A DNA stretch of 64,000 nt, taken from positions 1-64,000 of the forward strand of contig CABHOV010000077.1 in assembly GCA_902168185.1 (NCBI GenBank), written 5' to 3'. The stretch comes from an uncultured Bacteroides sp. (GTDB lineage Bacteria; Bacteroidota; Bacteroidia; Cytophagales; Cyclobacteriaceae). Below the pieces are notes generated by a model that was not told the DNA's origin, made no database searches, and was given only the letters and a program-made list of their open reading frames with translations. A program made the translations under genes and the position numbers. Positions 52,301 through 61,465 of the stretch are shown here, one piece after another; the stretch's first letter is position 1, and the number at the start of each line of letters is the position of its first letter.

Positions 52301-53447
52301 TGACAATGGTAGGGTAGCCGTGAGGACAGAACTCCTGCATGAAAACGGTGAGCATCTGCTTGTCATTGATGTAAGCGATAATGGCATTGGTATACCCAAG
52401 GACAAGCTCGATAAGATCTTTGAGCCATTCTTTCAAACCGACATTCCTAAAAGTGTCGTAAACCAGGGCAGTGGAATTGGCCTTTCGATCACCAAGGAAT
52501 TTGTGCGAATCCATGGTGGCCGTATCGAGGTGACCAGCGAAGTAGGAGTGGGAAGCTCTTTCAAGGTGATCCTGCCTTTGCGCGAAATTCCCGTAGAACA
52601 AATCGTGGAGTCTGCAGGAGTAATCGAGAATTCCATTGTTGAAAGCTCCGAAAGTTTGGTCTCCGGTACGGGTAAAACGCGGAAGAAGTCATTGCTGCTC
52701 ATTGAAGACAATGATGATTTTCGGTTTTATCTCCGGGACAATTTGAAGTTCTCCTACACCATATACGAGGCTGGCAATGGCGCCGATGGCTGGAATCTCG
52801 TCTTGTCGCTGCAACCGGACCTGATCGTGAGTGACATCATGATGCCTCAAATGAATGGCATCGAACTGTGCACAAAGATTAAATCAGATGAGCGCGTTTC
52901 TCATATTCCTGTCATTCTGCTGACGGCCCGCAACAGCGAAGAGCAACGCATCGAAGGATTCAAAACGGGCGCCGATGATTATATCACCAAACCGTTCAAC
53001 TTCGAGGTACTGGAAGCGCGTATCAATAACCTGGTAAGCCAGCGTGAGAAGTCTCAAAAGACCTTCCGTAAGACCTTGGACATTAAGGCAAGCGAACTTC
53101 AGATAACTCCTCTGGATGTCAAGTTTATGGAAAAGGCTGTCCAGGTTGTCGAGGCGAATATATCTTCACCTTCCTTTTCTATAGAAGATCTGGGTATGGA
53201 ACTGGGTATCAGCCGGGCTTACGTATTTAAGAAGATCCTGGCTTTAAGCGGAAAGACACCACTGGAGTTCATAAGAACAATCCGTTTGCAGCATGCTGCA
53301 CAGCTGCTGGAACGAAGCCAGCTATCGGTCCGGGAGGTTGCCTATAAGGTTGGTTTCAATACCCCGAAGTATTTCACGAAATATTTTAAAGAACAGTATA
53401 ATATGCTGCCCTCCGATTACGCAGCGTCAAAAAAGCAAGAGAAGTAG
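49329..53447 (+). CDS. Hybrid two-component system (HTCS) sensor/regulator, third of three
   Basis: A 1372-residue protein with signal peptide ending ...GLSAQ. Reg_prop propellers (about 30-690), Y_Y_Y domain (about 735-805), TM helix (about 812-828), HisKA H869 (V-S-H-E-F-R-T-P-L-T), HATPase_c (D-N-G-I-G-I-P, G-S-G-I-G-L-S-I-T), receiver D1169 (I-V-S-D-I-M-M-P-Q-M) and AraC HTH (V-A-Y-K-V-G-F-N-T-P-K-Y-F). It lies just upstream of a SusC/SusD/glycan-binding operon and divergent to the GH74 cluster, so it most likely activates both. The HTH is very similar to that of the second HTCS, suggesting shared or overlapping target sites. Confidence 0.93.
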   Translation: MSRVHCAIFLILLFALAANGLSAQNRQFRFKQLDLKDGLSHPDIWAIYKDSRGFMWFGTAVGLNRFDGYTIKSFINDPLDTTSLPGDGTFKIFETPERMLAIVTSAGLTLYDPERETFTRRLQPFFEKYGTSARLSNIVLDTDGSYWFIEPDKLIHYRPGQKGYVVIKNNSADSLSMAKDDITDFCVDKNGSRWVIHSNGIVEKIAIQNQRGKVVQRISLLHDLDKKLQTSYRMLADKDGDLWFYSPNTDKGVFLYNEKQKTLKHVTVGSPFLQLNINVVSSLLEDENGLIWVATDHGGINIIDKERNSVQYILHRDGDQTRLASNSVICLYKDDQGIVWVGTYKRGVSYYHPNIYQFDIYKHYTTDPGSLPFEDVNRFEEDSKGNLWIGTNGGGLLYFDRQKKTFKQYLHEPGNKNSLSANVIVSLYRDGEDNLWIGTYKGGLNKFDGKKFTRFDCIPADTTSLPSLNVWEIFEDSKKRIWIGTLDAGAALFDRRTGTFHRLRMWGPNALQAVTIEAIAEDRHGNIWFGTIGGIDVLTADGKTFTHYEHSDKPNSLSSSSVRDILKDSKGRMWVGTSNGLNLFDESINGFRAINASSTHHAVFMVQEDKLGHIWTSTLNGLSKITLAGKSLAGASIKHYTELDGLQGRQFNFNAGFKTRNGELIFGGPTGFNILNANVQSKDFIINKVVFSGLELYEKPVRIGEQVDGTVLLDKSISETRQITLPPNKNFFSLKFSALNYFNPERDHYTYLLEGLSNDWLPADTKNHEIVFNSLNPGRYTLRVRAANSDGVSSKNDAVLSIIVQPPLWKTKTAFILYGCLLICLLFVTRKIIQQRERMKFSIAQERHEMQRIHELDMMKVKFFTNVSHEFRTPLTLILTPIERLIKKSKDPEQLAQFQLVHRNGKRLMNLVNQLLDFKKLEVHEIKFNPATGDVIAFIKDIVLSFSDLSEKKNIKLVFDSTVTCYETLFDHDKLEKILFNLLGNAFKFTLDNGRVAVRTELLHENGEHLLVIDVSDNGIGIPKDKLDKIFEPFFQTDIPKSVVNQGSGIGLSITKEFVRIHGGRIEVTSEVGVGSSFKVILPLREIPVEQIVESAGVIENSIVESSESLVSGTGKTRKKSLLLIEDNDDFRFYLRDNLKFSYTIYEAGNGADGWNLVLSLQPDLIVSDIMMPQMNGIELCTKIKSDERVSHIPVILLTARNSEEQRIEGFKTGADDYITKPFNFEVLEARINNLVSQREKSQKTFRKTLDIKASELQITPLDVKFMEKAVQVVEANISSPSFSIEDLGMELGISRAYVFKKILALSGKTPLEFIRTIRLQHAAQLLERSQLSVREVAYKVGFNTPKYFTKYFKEQYNMLPSDYAASKKQEK

Positions 53448-54033
53448 CTTTCACAAAATGAACAATTTGCTAAAGTTATTCCAGACTATACTATTGGCAC
53501 CTGTTAATTAGATTATTGGTCCTTGCTCACACCAAATGCGCCTTTACATTTGCGCCTGCCTTCTCTTTTATGAATCCTCGAAATAAGAAACGCCTCAAGT
53601 GGCTTGCAATGACTGAGTTTATGCTTTTAGCGTTAGCGCTTTTAAGCGTGTTAGCTTTAATATACTTATACCTGTATCCGTGACAGGCGCATATATGTGA
53701 TCTAACTTTATATACGTTAAAAAGATCACCAGTCCTGATGGAAGGAACCCTCCATCCTTTATTGTCTCCACCATTCTTTGTATCCATTCCCACTGCGGTT
53801 TACCTGCCGACCGGTTGAAACGTCTCAAAAACACTGACAAAAAATCTCTTATTCGCCAAGTAGACTTCTGATGCCATTGTATTGGACTTGTAGTAAATAC
53901 AACCCCAACATATTTACTGCAAACGATTACAGTGACCGATGTTTAAGAATCGATTGCATCCTCGGAAAAAGAATGAATTGAGCCTCAAAGCGGCACGGGT
54001 CAGTTTTATAACCTCTAACCAAAACCAAACCTT
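53448..54033. other. Intergenic region between third HTCS and SusC
   Basis: 586 bp. It holds the small membrane-peptide ORF at 53570-53683 and otherwise AT-rich promoter DNA for the SusC operon. No hairpin terminator was recognised after the HTCS, and no consensus promoter box could be placed. Confidence 0.4.
53570..53683 (+). CDS. Candidate 37-residue single-span membrane peptide
   Basis: ATG 53570 opens a 37-codon frame ending in TGA. It encodes a strongly basic head (MNPRNKKRLKW) followed by one hydrophobic segment (MLLALALLSVLALIYLYLY), the layout of small inner-membrane peptides with the N-terminus inside. It lies alone in the 586-bp gap between the third HTCS and the SusC gene. I know no family for it. 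Such a composition can arise by chance in AT-rich DNA, but the clean positive-inside pattern is notable. Confidence 0.35.
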   Translation: MNPRNKKRLKWLAMTEFMLLALALLSVLALIYLYLYP

Positions 54034-57000
54034 ATGAAGAAAAATCTTTACAGATGGTTAGTCCTTGTCACATGCGCCTTCCTGGCCTGTCAAACGGTTG
54101 TTGCCCAGCAGCAAAAGATTACCGGGATCGTGAAAGACATAACAGGAGCTGCTATGCCTGGAGTTAACGTATTCGTGAAAGGCACTTCAATTGGAACTGC
54201 AACAGACACGAACGGTGAGTTTACCATTGAAGTCCGCGCCGGAGAAATTCTCACTTTCTCTTTTATCGGTTACAAAAGTCATGAAATTACCGTTGGTGAA
54301 CAGACACGTGTTGAAGTCCTCCTTACTGAAGATGTGGAGACGCTTGATGAAATAGTTGTGATCGGCTATGGCGAAGTGCAAAGGAAAGATCTTACAGGTT
54401 CCATATCTTCTGTTAAAGGAGAGGAATTAAAAAGAACCAATGTTAGCACGCTGGAGCAGGCACTGCAGGGGAGAGTCCCGGGCATGGTGATCCAGCAAGT
54501 CTCCGGGCAACCCGGGGGTGGTGTCTCCGTGCAAATTCGCGGTATAACTTCGCTGGGGGGCAGCAATCCACTGTATGTAATCGATGGTATAAGAATCAGT
54601 ACTGCCGGCTCCAGAGATAGTGGTATGAACCCGCTGGCAGGTATCAATGCATCAGAAATTGAGTCTATTGAAGTATTAAAGGATGCTGCTTCCACTGCAA
54701 TCTATGGAGCCCAGGCATCTGATGGTGTTATACTAATCACTACCAAAAGAGGAAGGCAGGCTGCTCCAACAGTTTCGTATCAGTATTATACTGGGTTCCA
54801 ACGACTCATACAAAGACTTCCGGTTCTGGATTTAAGCGAACATGCAACCTTCTTAAACGCAAGGGCAGCAGAACCTACCTGGAGTTTTGATGCCAGACCT
54901 GAGTTTGCAAATCCCCAGTATTTAGGTAAAGGAACGGATTGGCAGGGAGAGCTATTTAGAACTTCACGTGTTAGCGAGCACTCAATCTCTTTAAGTGGCG
55001 GAGATGAAAAAACACGCTACTATTTATCAGGCACATACTATCAAAACGATGGTGTTGCTTTCGGGTCAAAGTTTGACAGAACGTCTGTCCGTTTAAATCT
55101 GGATAATAAAACAACCAAGTGGTTGAGAATTGGCACAAGTCTTCAGCTGGTAAATATTGACGAAAAAGTCAACGCAATAAGCTCGGGAGTTATTTGGAGG
55201 GCTCTGAGCATGACCCCTGATATTGCCGTGCAGAATTCCGATGGTTCATGGGGTGGCGCATACAATAACAATGGTTGGGTGCCGCCAATCGAAAATCCTT
55301 TAGCCCTGGCGTTAATCAATAAAGATGAGGCCAACCGCAAGCAGGTATATGCAAACGCCTATGTTGAAGTTGACATTGCAAAAGGTTTGCTCTTAAAAAA
55401 TGTTATCGGGGGGAATTTTTCCATTTATAACCGAGACCGCTTTAACCCATCGTATGTAATGGGTAACCTGATAAAAGCAAGGAATGATGGTACGGCTGAC
55501 TATAATGATTTTAATCACTCAGAAATGAGTACCATTCTTACCTATAACCGTTCGTTTAGAGAGAAGCACAAATTGACAGCCATGGCCGGGCACGAGTGGC
55601 AATTAAACCATTCGAGGCAACTAAGTGCGACACGCATGGATTTCCCTACAAACGCAGTTCAGACCATTGGAGCGGGTGATCCGGCAACAGCAATGAACGA
55701 TGGCTCCAAGGGCCAATCCGCAATAGAGTCATATTTTGGCCGCTTGGATTTCGGTTTGTCCGACCGATACCTGTTCACGGGTAATGCCAGGTATGATGGT
55801 AATTCAATGTACGCAAAACAAAATCGTTGGATACTATCCTATTCCGGAGCCCTAGCATGGAAGATAAATAACGAGTCTTTTTTTGAAGGTGTAAAAGGCG
55901 TTGATGAATTGAAACTGCGTTTGAGTTCTGGTTTGACCAACCGGGCTGGTGGCAGAGATTATTCATACGCAAGTACACTCATCACGGCCTCAACAGGCCT
56001 TGGAGGGGTGGCGTTGGTAAACGATGAAATTGGAAACCCTGATTTGAAATGGGAGCAAACTACCTATAATAATATCGGTCTTGATGGGGCTCTCTTCAAT
56101 TGGCGGATAAGTTTCTCCGTTGATTTTTACCATCGCAAGACAAATGATCTTGCTATGCAAATCACATTGCCAATGTATTCAGGAACAGCGACCTCAGGCT
56201 GGCCTCCTGGTTCATTAAAAGCTCCCTATGTAAATATAGGTTCTATGGAGAACAAAGGATTCGATTTTAGAATAAGTTCTGATAATATCCGGGGTAAAGA
56301 CTTGACCTGGAGAACTGACCTTACCGTGTCGCGTAACATCAACAAAATAACTACATTAAATGCAGAAGATGCCTCCATCAGCACTACCTATTCCAGAACA
56401 GTACCAGGGAGGTCGTTGGGAGAATTTTATGGTTATATAGTTGAGGGCGTTTTTGCTAGCCCAACAGATGTATTTGGCGACGAGGCAACCGGCATTTTAC
56501 CGCATGCAAGACCGGTGAGGAACGGCGAACCAATTCCGTTTGCCAACGCAGGGGGTAGTATTTGGTATGGCGACCTCAAATTCAAGGATTTGAATGGTGA
56601 TGGAATTATTGATGAAAGCGATCAAACCTATCTGGGGTCTCCACTTCCGAAGGTGCAATTGGGGTTAAATAACACATTTACGTATAAGAATTTTGATTTA
56701 AATATATTTTTCACCTCCAATATTGGCAACAAAGTATATAACGTAACACGCCAGACACACGAAGACCCACAAGTGAATACCACCTATTTTACAGGTGTAA
56801 AAAATTATGCAAAACTCGCGTTGGTGGATCCAAACGGATCGGCTTCCGATGTTAACAATGTATACGTAACCAATCCGGACACGAAGATACCCGGACTGAG
56901 GAATGACAGAACAAATGGAAACCAAAGAGTATCGGATCGTTATGTTGAAGACGGTTCATTTGTGAAGCTTAAAAACATTTCTTTAGGGTATACATTCTCA

Positions 57001-57192
57001 AATAGTCTGACTCAAAAAATGCACCTGAAATCTTTAAAGGTGTATGCAAGCGCCACAAACCTGTTTATCATAAGTAAATATTCGGGTATGGATCCTGAAA
57101 TCGGATCATGGAACCCGCTATACGCAGGTATTGATGATGGCTATTATCCGCAGCCGAGAATAATCACTTTTGGTTTAAACTTATCATTATAG
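54034..57192 (+). CDS. SusC-family TonB-dependent outer-membrane transporter
   Basis: A 1052-residue protein. Signal peptide ends ...TVVAQ, then the carboxypeptidase-D-like domain (I-T-G-I-V-K-D-I-T-G-A-A-M-P-G-V-N-V, about 27-110) and plug (V-V-I-G-Y-G-E-V-Q-R-K-D-L-T-G-S-I, G-A-Q-A-S-D-G-V-I-L-I-T-T, about 108-230). The barrel ends in I-T-F-G-L-N-L-S-L. It starts a three-gene operon with SusD (5 bp later) and a glycan-binding lipoprotein (next). Substrate is inferred to be xyloglucan oligosaccharide from the GH74 genes nearby and the third lipoprotein. Confidence 0.95.
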   Translation: MKKNLYRWLVLVTCAFLACQTVVAQQQKITGIVKDITGAAMPGVNVFVKGTSIGTATDTNGEFTIEVRAGEILTFSFIGYKSHEITVGEQTRVEVLLTEDVETLDEIVVIGYGEVQRKDLTGSISSVKGEELKRTNVSTLEQALQGRVPGMVIQQVSGQPGGGVSVQIRGITSLGGSNPLYVIDGIRISTAGSRDSGMNPLAGINASEIESIEVLKDAASTAIYGAQASDGVILITTKRGRQAAPTVSYQYYTGFQRLIQRLPVLDLSEHATFLNARAAEPTWSFDARPEFANPQYLGKGTDWQGELFRTSRVSEHSISLSGGDEKTRYYLSGTYYQNDGVAFGSKFDRTSVRLNLDNKTTKWLRIGTSLQLVNIDEKVNAISSGVIWRALSMTPDIAVQNSDGSWGGAYNNNGWVPPIENPLALALINKDEANRKQVYANAYVEVDIAKGLLLKNVIGGNFSIYNRDRFNPSYVMGNLIKARNDGTADYNDFNHSEMSTILTYNRSFREKHKLTAMAGHEWQLNHSRQLSATRMDFPTNAVQTIGAGDPATAMNDGSKGQSAIESYFGRLDFGLSDRYLFTGNARYDGNSMYAKQNRWILSYSGALAWKINNESFFEGVKGVDELKLRLSSGLTNRAGGRDYSYASTLITASTGLGGVALVNDEIGNPDLKWEQTTYNNIGLDGALFNWRISFSVDFYHRKTNDLAMQITLPMYSGTATSGWPPGSLKAPYVNIGSMENKGFDFRISSDNIRGKDLTWRTDLTVSRNINKITTLNAEDASISTTYSRTVPGRSLGEFYGYIVEGVFASPTDVFGDEATGILPHARPVRNGEPIPFANAGGSIWYGDLKFKDLNGDGIIDESDQTYLGSPLPKVQLGLNNTFTYKNFDLNIFFTSNIGNKVYNVTRQTHEDPQVNTTYFTGVKNYAKLALVDPNGSASDVNNVYVTNPDTKIPGLRNDRTNGNQRVSDRYVEDGSFVKLKNISLGYTFSNSLTQKMHLKSLKVYASATNLFIISKYSGMDPEIGSWNPLYAGIDDGYYPQPRIITFGLNLSL

Positions 57193-57197
57193 AATCT

Positions 57198-58826
57198 ATG
57201 AAGACAAAATCTATAATAATCTATATATCGCTTGCTACGTCTGTTCTTTTAGCATCGTGCAGTGATTCATTTTTAGATCGTCCTGCACTGTCAGCAGTAA
57301 CGAGCGATAATTTTTATAAAACGAATGAGGATCTCAAGAAGGCAACTGCATCGTTATATAGTGGCAGTATATGGGGTGCATGGACTGCTGAATGCTATTT
57401 GCCAATAGGTGAAGTTTTGGGCGGTAACATGATTCTTGGATATAACGGCCCGGCAGTTGAACTAAATACGTTCTCAGTGAATGGCTATAACGTTAATCTG
57501 AATACAGAATGGAAAACGATGTATAATTTAATCGGACATTCCAACACCATTATCCATGCAATAGAAGAATTAGCCTCAGAGAGCATCGCAGAAGAAGATA
57601 AAAACGCTGCACTGGCAGAAGCGAAGTTTATGCGTGCCTATGCTTACTTTACGCTGACCAGACTATGGGGCGAAGTTCCTATTATTGAAGACAGTAGAGA
57701 TTTATTTGACAATCCGCTGGTTCCTAGAAATCATGCCAGTGATGTATATAAATTTGTTGCTAATGATCTGACATTTGCCCGAAAAAATTTACCGGAAACA
57801 TGGGATAAAGGCAGGGTTACTACATGGTCAGCCCAAGGATTGCTATCTAAAGTTTACCTGACACAGGCAGGTTTGAATCAAAGCGGCACGCGCGATCAGG
57901 CGCTCCTTGACAGTGCTAAGCTATATGCAGGCAATGTTTGTGAGAATAGTGGCTTGTCATTATTGGCTAATTATGCCGATGTTTTCAAATATCAAAACAA
58001 CGATAATCAAGAGTCTTTATTTGCTCATCAGTGGCCAACAAATGGCGGAGGCTGGTACGGTGGTAATATGCTCCAGCTTTACAGCAATGCGTTACGAATC
58101 AATGGTGGTGGTGGTTTTTTTGGTATTGAAGCAACTTACGATATGTATCTTCAATACCTTGATTTTGATAATGACTCTACTGAAGTTGACTCCTTGAGAC
58201 GCCAAGCTACTTTCATGTATAAAAATGACAAGTATCCTGAATTAAACACGAATTTGACTTACGTTGAAGGGGGTGTTGCCAAGAGCGGTCTTAAATTCAC
58301 TGGCAATAGTGGTTTGAAGAAGCATATTATTGGTAATGAGAAGGACCTTAACCTGCCTCTAATGACCAATACTGGGTCTCCGGAACATACTATACTATTG
58401 AGACTTGCTGATGTTTACTTGATTTATGTCGAAGCTGTTTTGGGTAATAATGGAACAACCTCTGATGCAAAAGCATTGGGGTATTTTAATCAAATAAGAA
58501 AAAGAGCAGGTCTCGATGAGGTTAGTTCCATTGACGAGCCAACGCTATTCAAAGAAAGAAGAATAGAGCTGGCTGGTGAAGGCGAATACTGGTTTGATAT
58601 TGTTAGGCTTTCATATTACAATTCATCAAAAGCTTTAGAGCGTCTCAACGGTGAAAATAGCCGTGTTAACATCGAAATTAATGAGACAACAGGTAAAGTA
58701 ACTCCGGGAGATTCTTACGGGGTCATTACGCCCGCTACCCCGAATACATTTAAGTTACCTGTACCTTCTATAGAGGTAACTGCCAATCCATTACTGTTGG
58801 AACCCGCGGTACCTTATTCATTTTAA
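57198..58826 (+). CDS. SusD-family nutrient-binding lipoprotein
   Basis: A 542-residue lipoprotein with lipobox L-L-A-S-C (C21). Features: S-D-S-F-L-D-R-P-A-L-S-A-V-T at the mature end, A-E-A-K-F-M-R-A-Y-A-Y-F-T-L-T-R-L-W-G-E-V-P (a canonical SusD helix), and R-R-I-E-L-A-G-E-G-E-Y-W-F-D-I-V-R near the C-terminus. Length is standard. It binds oligosaccharide and closes the SusC barrel. It starts 5 bp after susC and is followed within 20 bp by the surface glycan-binding gene, so the three are one transcript. Confidence 0.95.
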   Translation: MKTKSIIIYISLATSVLLASCSDSFLDRPALSAVTSDNFYKTNEDLKKATASLYSGSIWGAWTAECYLPIGEVLGGNMILGYNGPAVELNTFSVNGYNVNLNTEWKTMYNLIGHSNTIIHAIEELASESIAEEDKNAALAEAKFMRAYAYFTLTRLWGEVPIIEDSRDLFDNPLVPRNHASDVYKFVANDLTFARKNLPETWDKGRVTTWSAQGLLSKVYLTQAGLNQSGTRDQALLDSAKLYAGNVCENSGLSLLANYADVFKYQNNDNQESLFAHQWPTNGGGWYGGNMLQLYSNALRINGGGGFFGIEATYDMYLQYLDFDNDSTEVDSLRRQATFMYKNDKYPELNTNLTYVEGGVAKSGLKFTGNSGLKKHIIGNEKDLNLPLMTNTGSPEHTILLRLADVYLIYVEAVLGNNGTTSDAKALGYFNQIRKRAGLDEVSSIDEPTLFKERRIELAGEGEYWFDIVRLSYYNSSKALERLNGENSRVNIEINETTGKVTPGDSYGVITPATPNTFKLPVPSIEVTANPLLLEPAVPYSF

Positions 58827-58846
58827 TCAACATGAAAGCATTAACT

Positions 58847-60391
58847 ATGAAAAACATATTATATAACCGCCTGTGTATTTTGCAGCTTTTGTGCATGGTG
58901 GTGATTTTAACTTTCATCACAGGTTGCAAAGATGATGATGATATGCGAGTGCCTGTCATCAATGAAGTTCGTAATTATGCTGCTACACCAGATGATACTC
59001 TCATTACATCGTTAAATGACGGCCAGTGGGTAGTCTTGCATGGAAAAAATCTAGGCGCAGTAACACAAGTGTATTTTGGAAGTATACCAGCCACTTTCAA
59101 TCGTGCTTTTTTAACGGATGAAATGCTTGTCGTGCAAGTACCTACGATTCCATTTTTGTCAGTGCCTAAGGACAAGCTTCATATAATTACTGCGGTTAGC
59201 AATGGCGGAACAAGTAGCTATGAAATTAATATCACTGGTGTGCCCATTGTTGTTCGCGTTCGAAATACAGATGGTGAAATTATTGACAGGGTTTTCCCGG
59301 AGCAGCAAATCAACATCATTGGGCTTAACCTCAGCAATGCTACAAGCTTACAATTTCAGGGTATAGAAGCTGATCTGAGCAATGCAGTATATACAGACTC
59401 AAGTACTGTTGTACAAGTGCCTTCAGATTTATCTGGTGGTGATGCTTCACTCGTCAATATCATCAGCTATACCACAAGAATTGGAACAGGAAATTTTTCA
59501 ATTAGGATAGTAGGCCCTCCTATAATCACAAACGTTTCGCACGAATTTCCAAAGGAGGGTGAAGAGGTTTATCTGTATGGGTACAATTTTGTTTCTGTCC
59601 AAAGTATAACGTTTGCCGGTATAACAATTTCATCCTTTGAAGAATCCGAAGGAGGCGATTCAGTAAAGTTTACTGCACCTAAGCTAACGGGAGGTGGCCC
59701 GGTGACGATCGCAACACCCGGGGGAATGTTCACCACTGCTTTCAAAGTAAACGATATAGCCTTCATAAATGCTGGCGGCATGGGCATTTTAGGCAATTTG
59801 GAGTGGGGCGATTATTTCGGTTGGCAATGGTGGGGAGGTACTGTAGATCTTCAGAGTTCGAACCCGAATACAACAGATTGGCCTCCCTATAATGCTGATT
59901 ATGGTATTGGAACCGGGCAGTACATTACCTATAAAAGCGTTGCGCTAAAGGCAGGTGAAGGCACTGATGCTAATGCCATTCGCCTTGGTGAATATACATG
60001 GGTGCCGTCAGCAAATCTTGGTGATTCAGGCGACAAATGGGCATTCAAATTTGAAATTAATGTTAAAAAGCCTTGGAAGGGAGGTACTCTTTGTATCAGG
60101 ACCGATAAAGGTGACTATTTAGCGCTATACGAACCCTGGAAAATATCAGCAAAAGAGTCGGCAGACTTCACTACGGAAGGATGGCAAACTGTTACAATTC
60201 CGTTATCGTCTTTCCGCCTTAAACACGCTACCCAGGGTGACGGTAGAGGTAATTCTATAACAAAAATTTCAGATTTGCTCAACGTAACCACCGGAAAGAG
60301 TTTTCTGACTCTTTATCTGAAGAATTATGGCACTTCGACAACCACAACCATTGAAGCTGCTTTCGATAACTTCAGAGTGGTGAAAAGATAA
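58847..60391 (+). CDS. Surface glycan-binding lipoprotein with TIG/IPT domains (SGBP-B-like)
   Basis: ATG 58847 (MKNILYNRLC) is preferred; an in-frame ATG at 58832 adds five residues. The lipobox I-T-G-C gives lipidated C27 followed by K-D-D-D-D, an acidic surface-export signal typical of Bacteroidota lipoproteins. Three TIG/IPT-like beta-sandwich domains follow (about 40-115, 118-205 and 208-295). The C-terminal aromatic-rich domain (about 305-514; L-E-W-G-D-Y-F-G-W-Q-W-W-G-G) resembles the xyloglucan-binding domain of SGBP-B proteins. In Bacteroides ovatus such a protein holds xyloglucan for the SusCD complex. The assignment is consistent with the GH74-rich neighbourhood but specific binding is inferred. 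It closes the susCD operon; a terminator follows. Confidence 0.82.
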   Translation: MKNILYNRLCILQLLCMVVILTFITGCKDDDDMRVPVINEVRNYAATPDDTLITSLNDGQWVVLHGKNLGAVTQVYFGSIPATFNRAFLTDEMLVVQVPTIPFLSVPKDKLHIITAVSNGGTSSYEINITGVPIVVRVRNTDGEIIDRVFPEQQINIIGLNLSNATSLQFQGIEADLSNAVYTDSSTVVQVPSDLSGGDASLVNIISYTTRIGTGNFSIRIVGPPIITNVSHEFPKEGEEVYLYGYNFVSVQSITFAGITISSFEESEGGDSVKFTAPKLTGGGPVTIATPGGMFTTAFKVNDIAFINAGGMGILGNLEWGDYFGWQWWGGTVDLQSSNPNTTDWPPYNADYGIGTGQYITYKSVALKAGEGTDANAIRLGEYTWVPSANLGDSGDKWAFKFEINVKKPWKGGTLCIRTDKGDYLALYEPWKISAKESADFTTEGWQTVTIPLSSFRLKHATQGDGRGNSITKISDLLNVTTGKSFLTLYLKNYGTSTTTTIEAAFDNFRVVKR

Positions 60392-60412
60392 AGTCAAGCA
60401 TCCATGGCAAAA

Positions 60413-60449
60413 AAACTGCGGGGCTTCCGCTTTCCGGATCCCGCAGTTT
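60413..60449. terminator. Bidirectional terminator between the SGBP gene and AbiEii
   Basis: AAACTGCGGG (60413-60422) pairs perfectly with CCCGCAGTTT (60440-60449). A-rich and T-rich flanks suit termination in both directions between the convergent SGBP and AbiEii-like genes. Confidence 0.8.
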
Positions 60450-60462
60450 CTTTCACAGTTTA

Positions 60463-61464
60463 TCAATAAGTTATTTCCTTCAGCTTTTTTGAGATATTCG
60501 TTATTGATGTAATCAAATGCTCAAGCGATAGAGCATCTTTATAAATATAACTCTCCACCATCTTTTTATAGTCATTATTCCACTCTGCCTCTTTTTCTTT
60601 GGGAGGAAAAAGGCCAAATGTGGTAGGCGATAATGTATTATAATCTACTCCTGGAACTTTTGTAAACACTTTTCGATGGTTCCGAATTGCATGATAAAGA
60701 TCCTTGTCTTGAATGGCGTTTTCTGCAAATCCAGCCTTTGCCAAATAATGTAAGTCATACCAGTGACGCGACATCCGTGCGATATCCATCCTATCAATAG
60801 GCTTCTGAAATAATTCGTGAAGTAAAAATGCCTTTTCCCAGAATGTTCGTTGGGGTAAAACAGTACTTACGCTAACGCTTTCATTTGTATTCAAATGCTG
60901 CGAGAGTAGTGAAGTGACCTGACGAGGTTCATAAGGCTCCATCATGGCTCTTACGCCTACTTCTATCTTGACTTGTGACCTTGTGTAATCATTTGTAATT
61001 TCAGTTAACGAAGTATACTCCAATAAAATAACGGTAGGATCCTGATCCGAGCTCTTGCTCTTTTCCGCGTATAGTTTGAATTGGTTTGCTGGAATTCCCA
61101 ACGAGACTAGTCTTGCGTGAAGCATCGGCTGAACCTTTTCCATTATAAAAGAATGCGCGGCATCGCGCATCTTCTCCCGTTGGGATCTTCCTAAAGCTTG
61201 GTCATCACTAAATCCAAACAATGATTTATCAATAACAATATCAATGTCCTCCGAGAATCGGAATAGCAAGTTCCATGATTTGCTAAGGGATGTGCCGCCC
61301 TTAAAGACAAAATGTGGATGAAGATCACATGTGAACATAGCTTCGAGGGCAGCAGTGACCCACAAGTCTTTTTCGATCATATAATCTGGAAGGTTTGCCT
61401 TTCCAGCAACCAGTTGAAGGAGGTCACGTCTCTCTCTTTCTTTCTTGTTTATCCAGTCCCTCAT
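60463..61464 (-). CDS. abiEii: AbiEii-type nucleotidyltransferase toxin
   Basis: A 333-residue protein of the AbiEii/DUF1814 family. Residues 56-62 (G-G-T-S-L-S-K) and S71-E-D-I-D75 are the nucleotidyltransferase GS and D-x-D motifs, so the active site is intact. The C-terminal part holds the family helices (W-Y-D-L-H-Y-L, K-A-F-L-L-H-E-L-F). AbiEii enzymes block growth by adding nucleotides to tRNA in the related MenT proteins. The upstream AbiEi-like gene ends one base before this ATG, so they form a coupled operon. It is the second gene, as usual. AbiE modules give phage defence or stabilise mobile DNA; which applies here cannot be told. Confidence 0.9.
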   Translation of the reverse strand: MRDWINKKERERRDLLQLVAGKANLPDYMIEKDLWVTAALEAMFTCDLHPHFVFKGGTSLSKSWNLLFRFSEDIDIVIDKSLFGFSDDQALGRSQREKMRDAAHSFIMEKVQPMLHARLVSLGIPANQFKLYAEKSKSSDQDPTVILLEYTSLTEITNDYTRSQVKIEVGVRAMMEPYEPRQVTSLLSQHLNTNESVSVSTVLPQRTFWEKAFLLHELFQKPIDRMDIARMSRHWYDLHYLAKAGFAENAIQDKDLYHAIRNHRKVFTKVPGVDYNTLSPTTFGLFPPKEKEAEWNNDYKKMVESYIYKDALSLEHLITSITNISKKLKEITY

Positions 61465-61465
61465 G

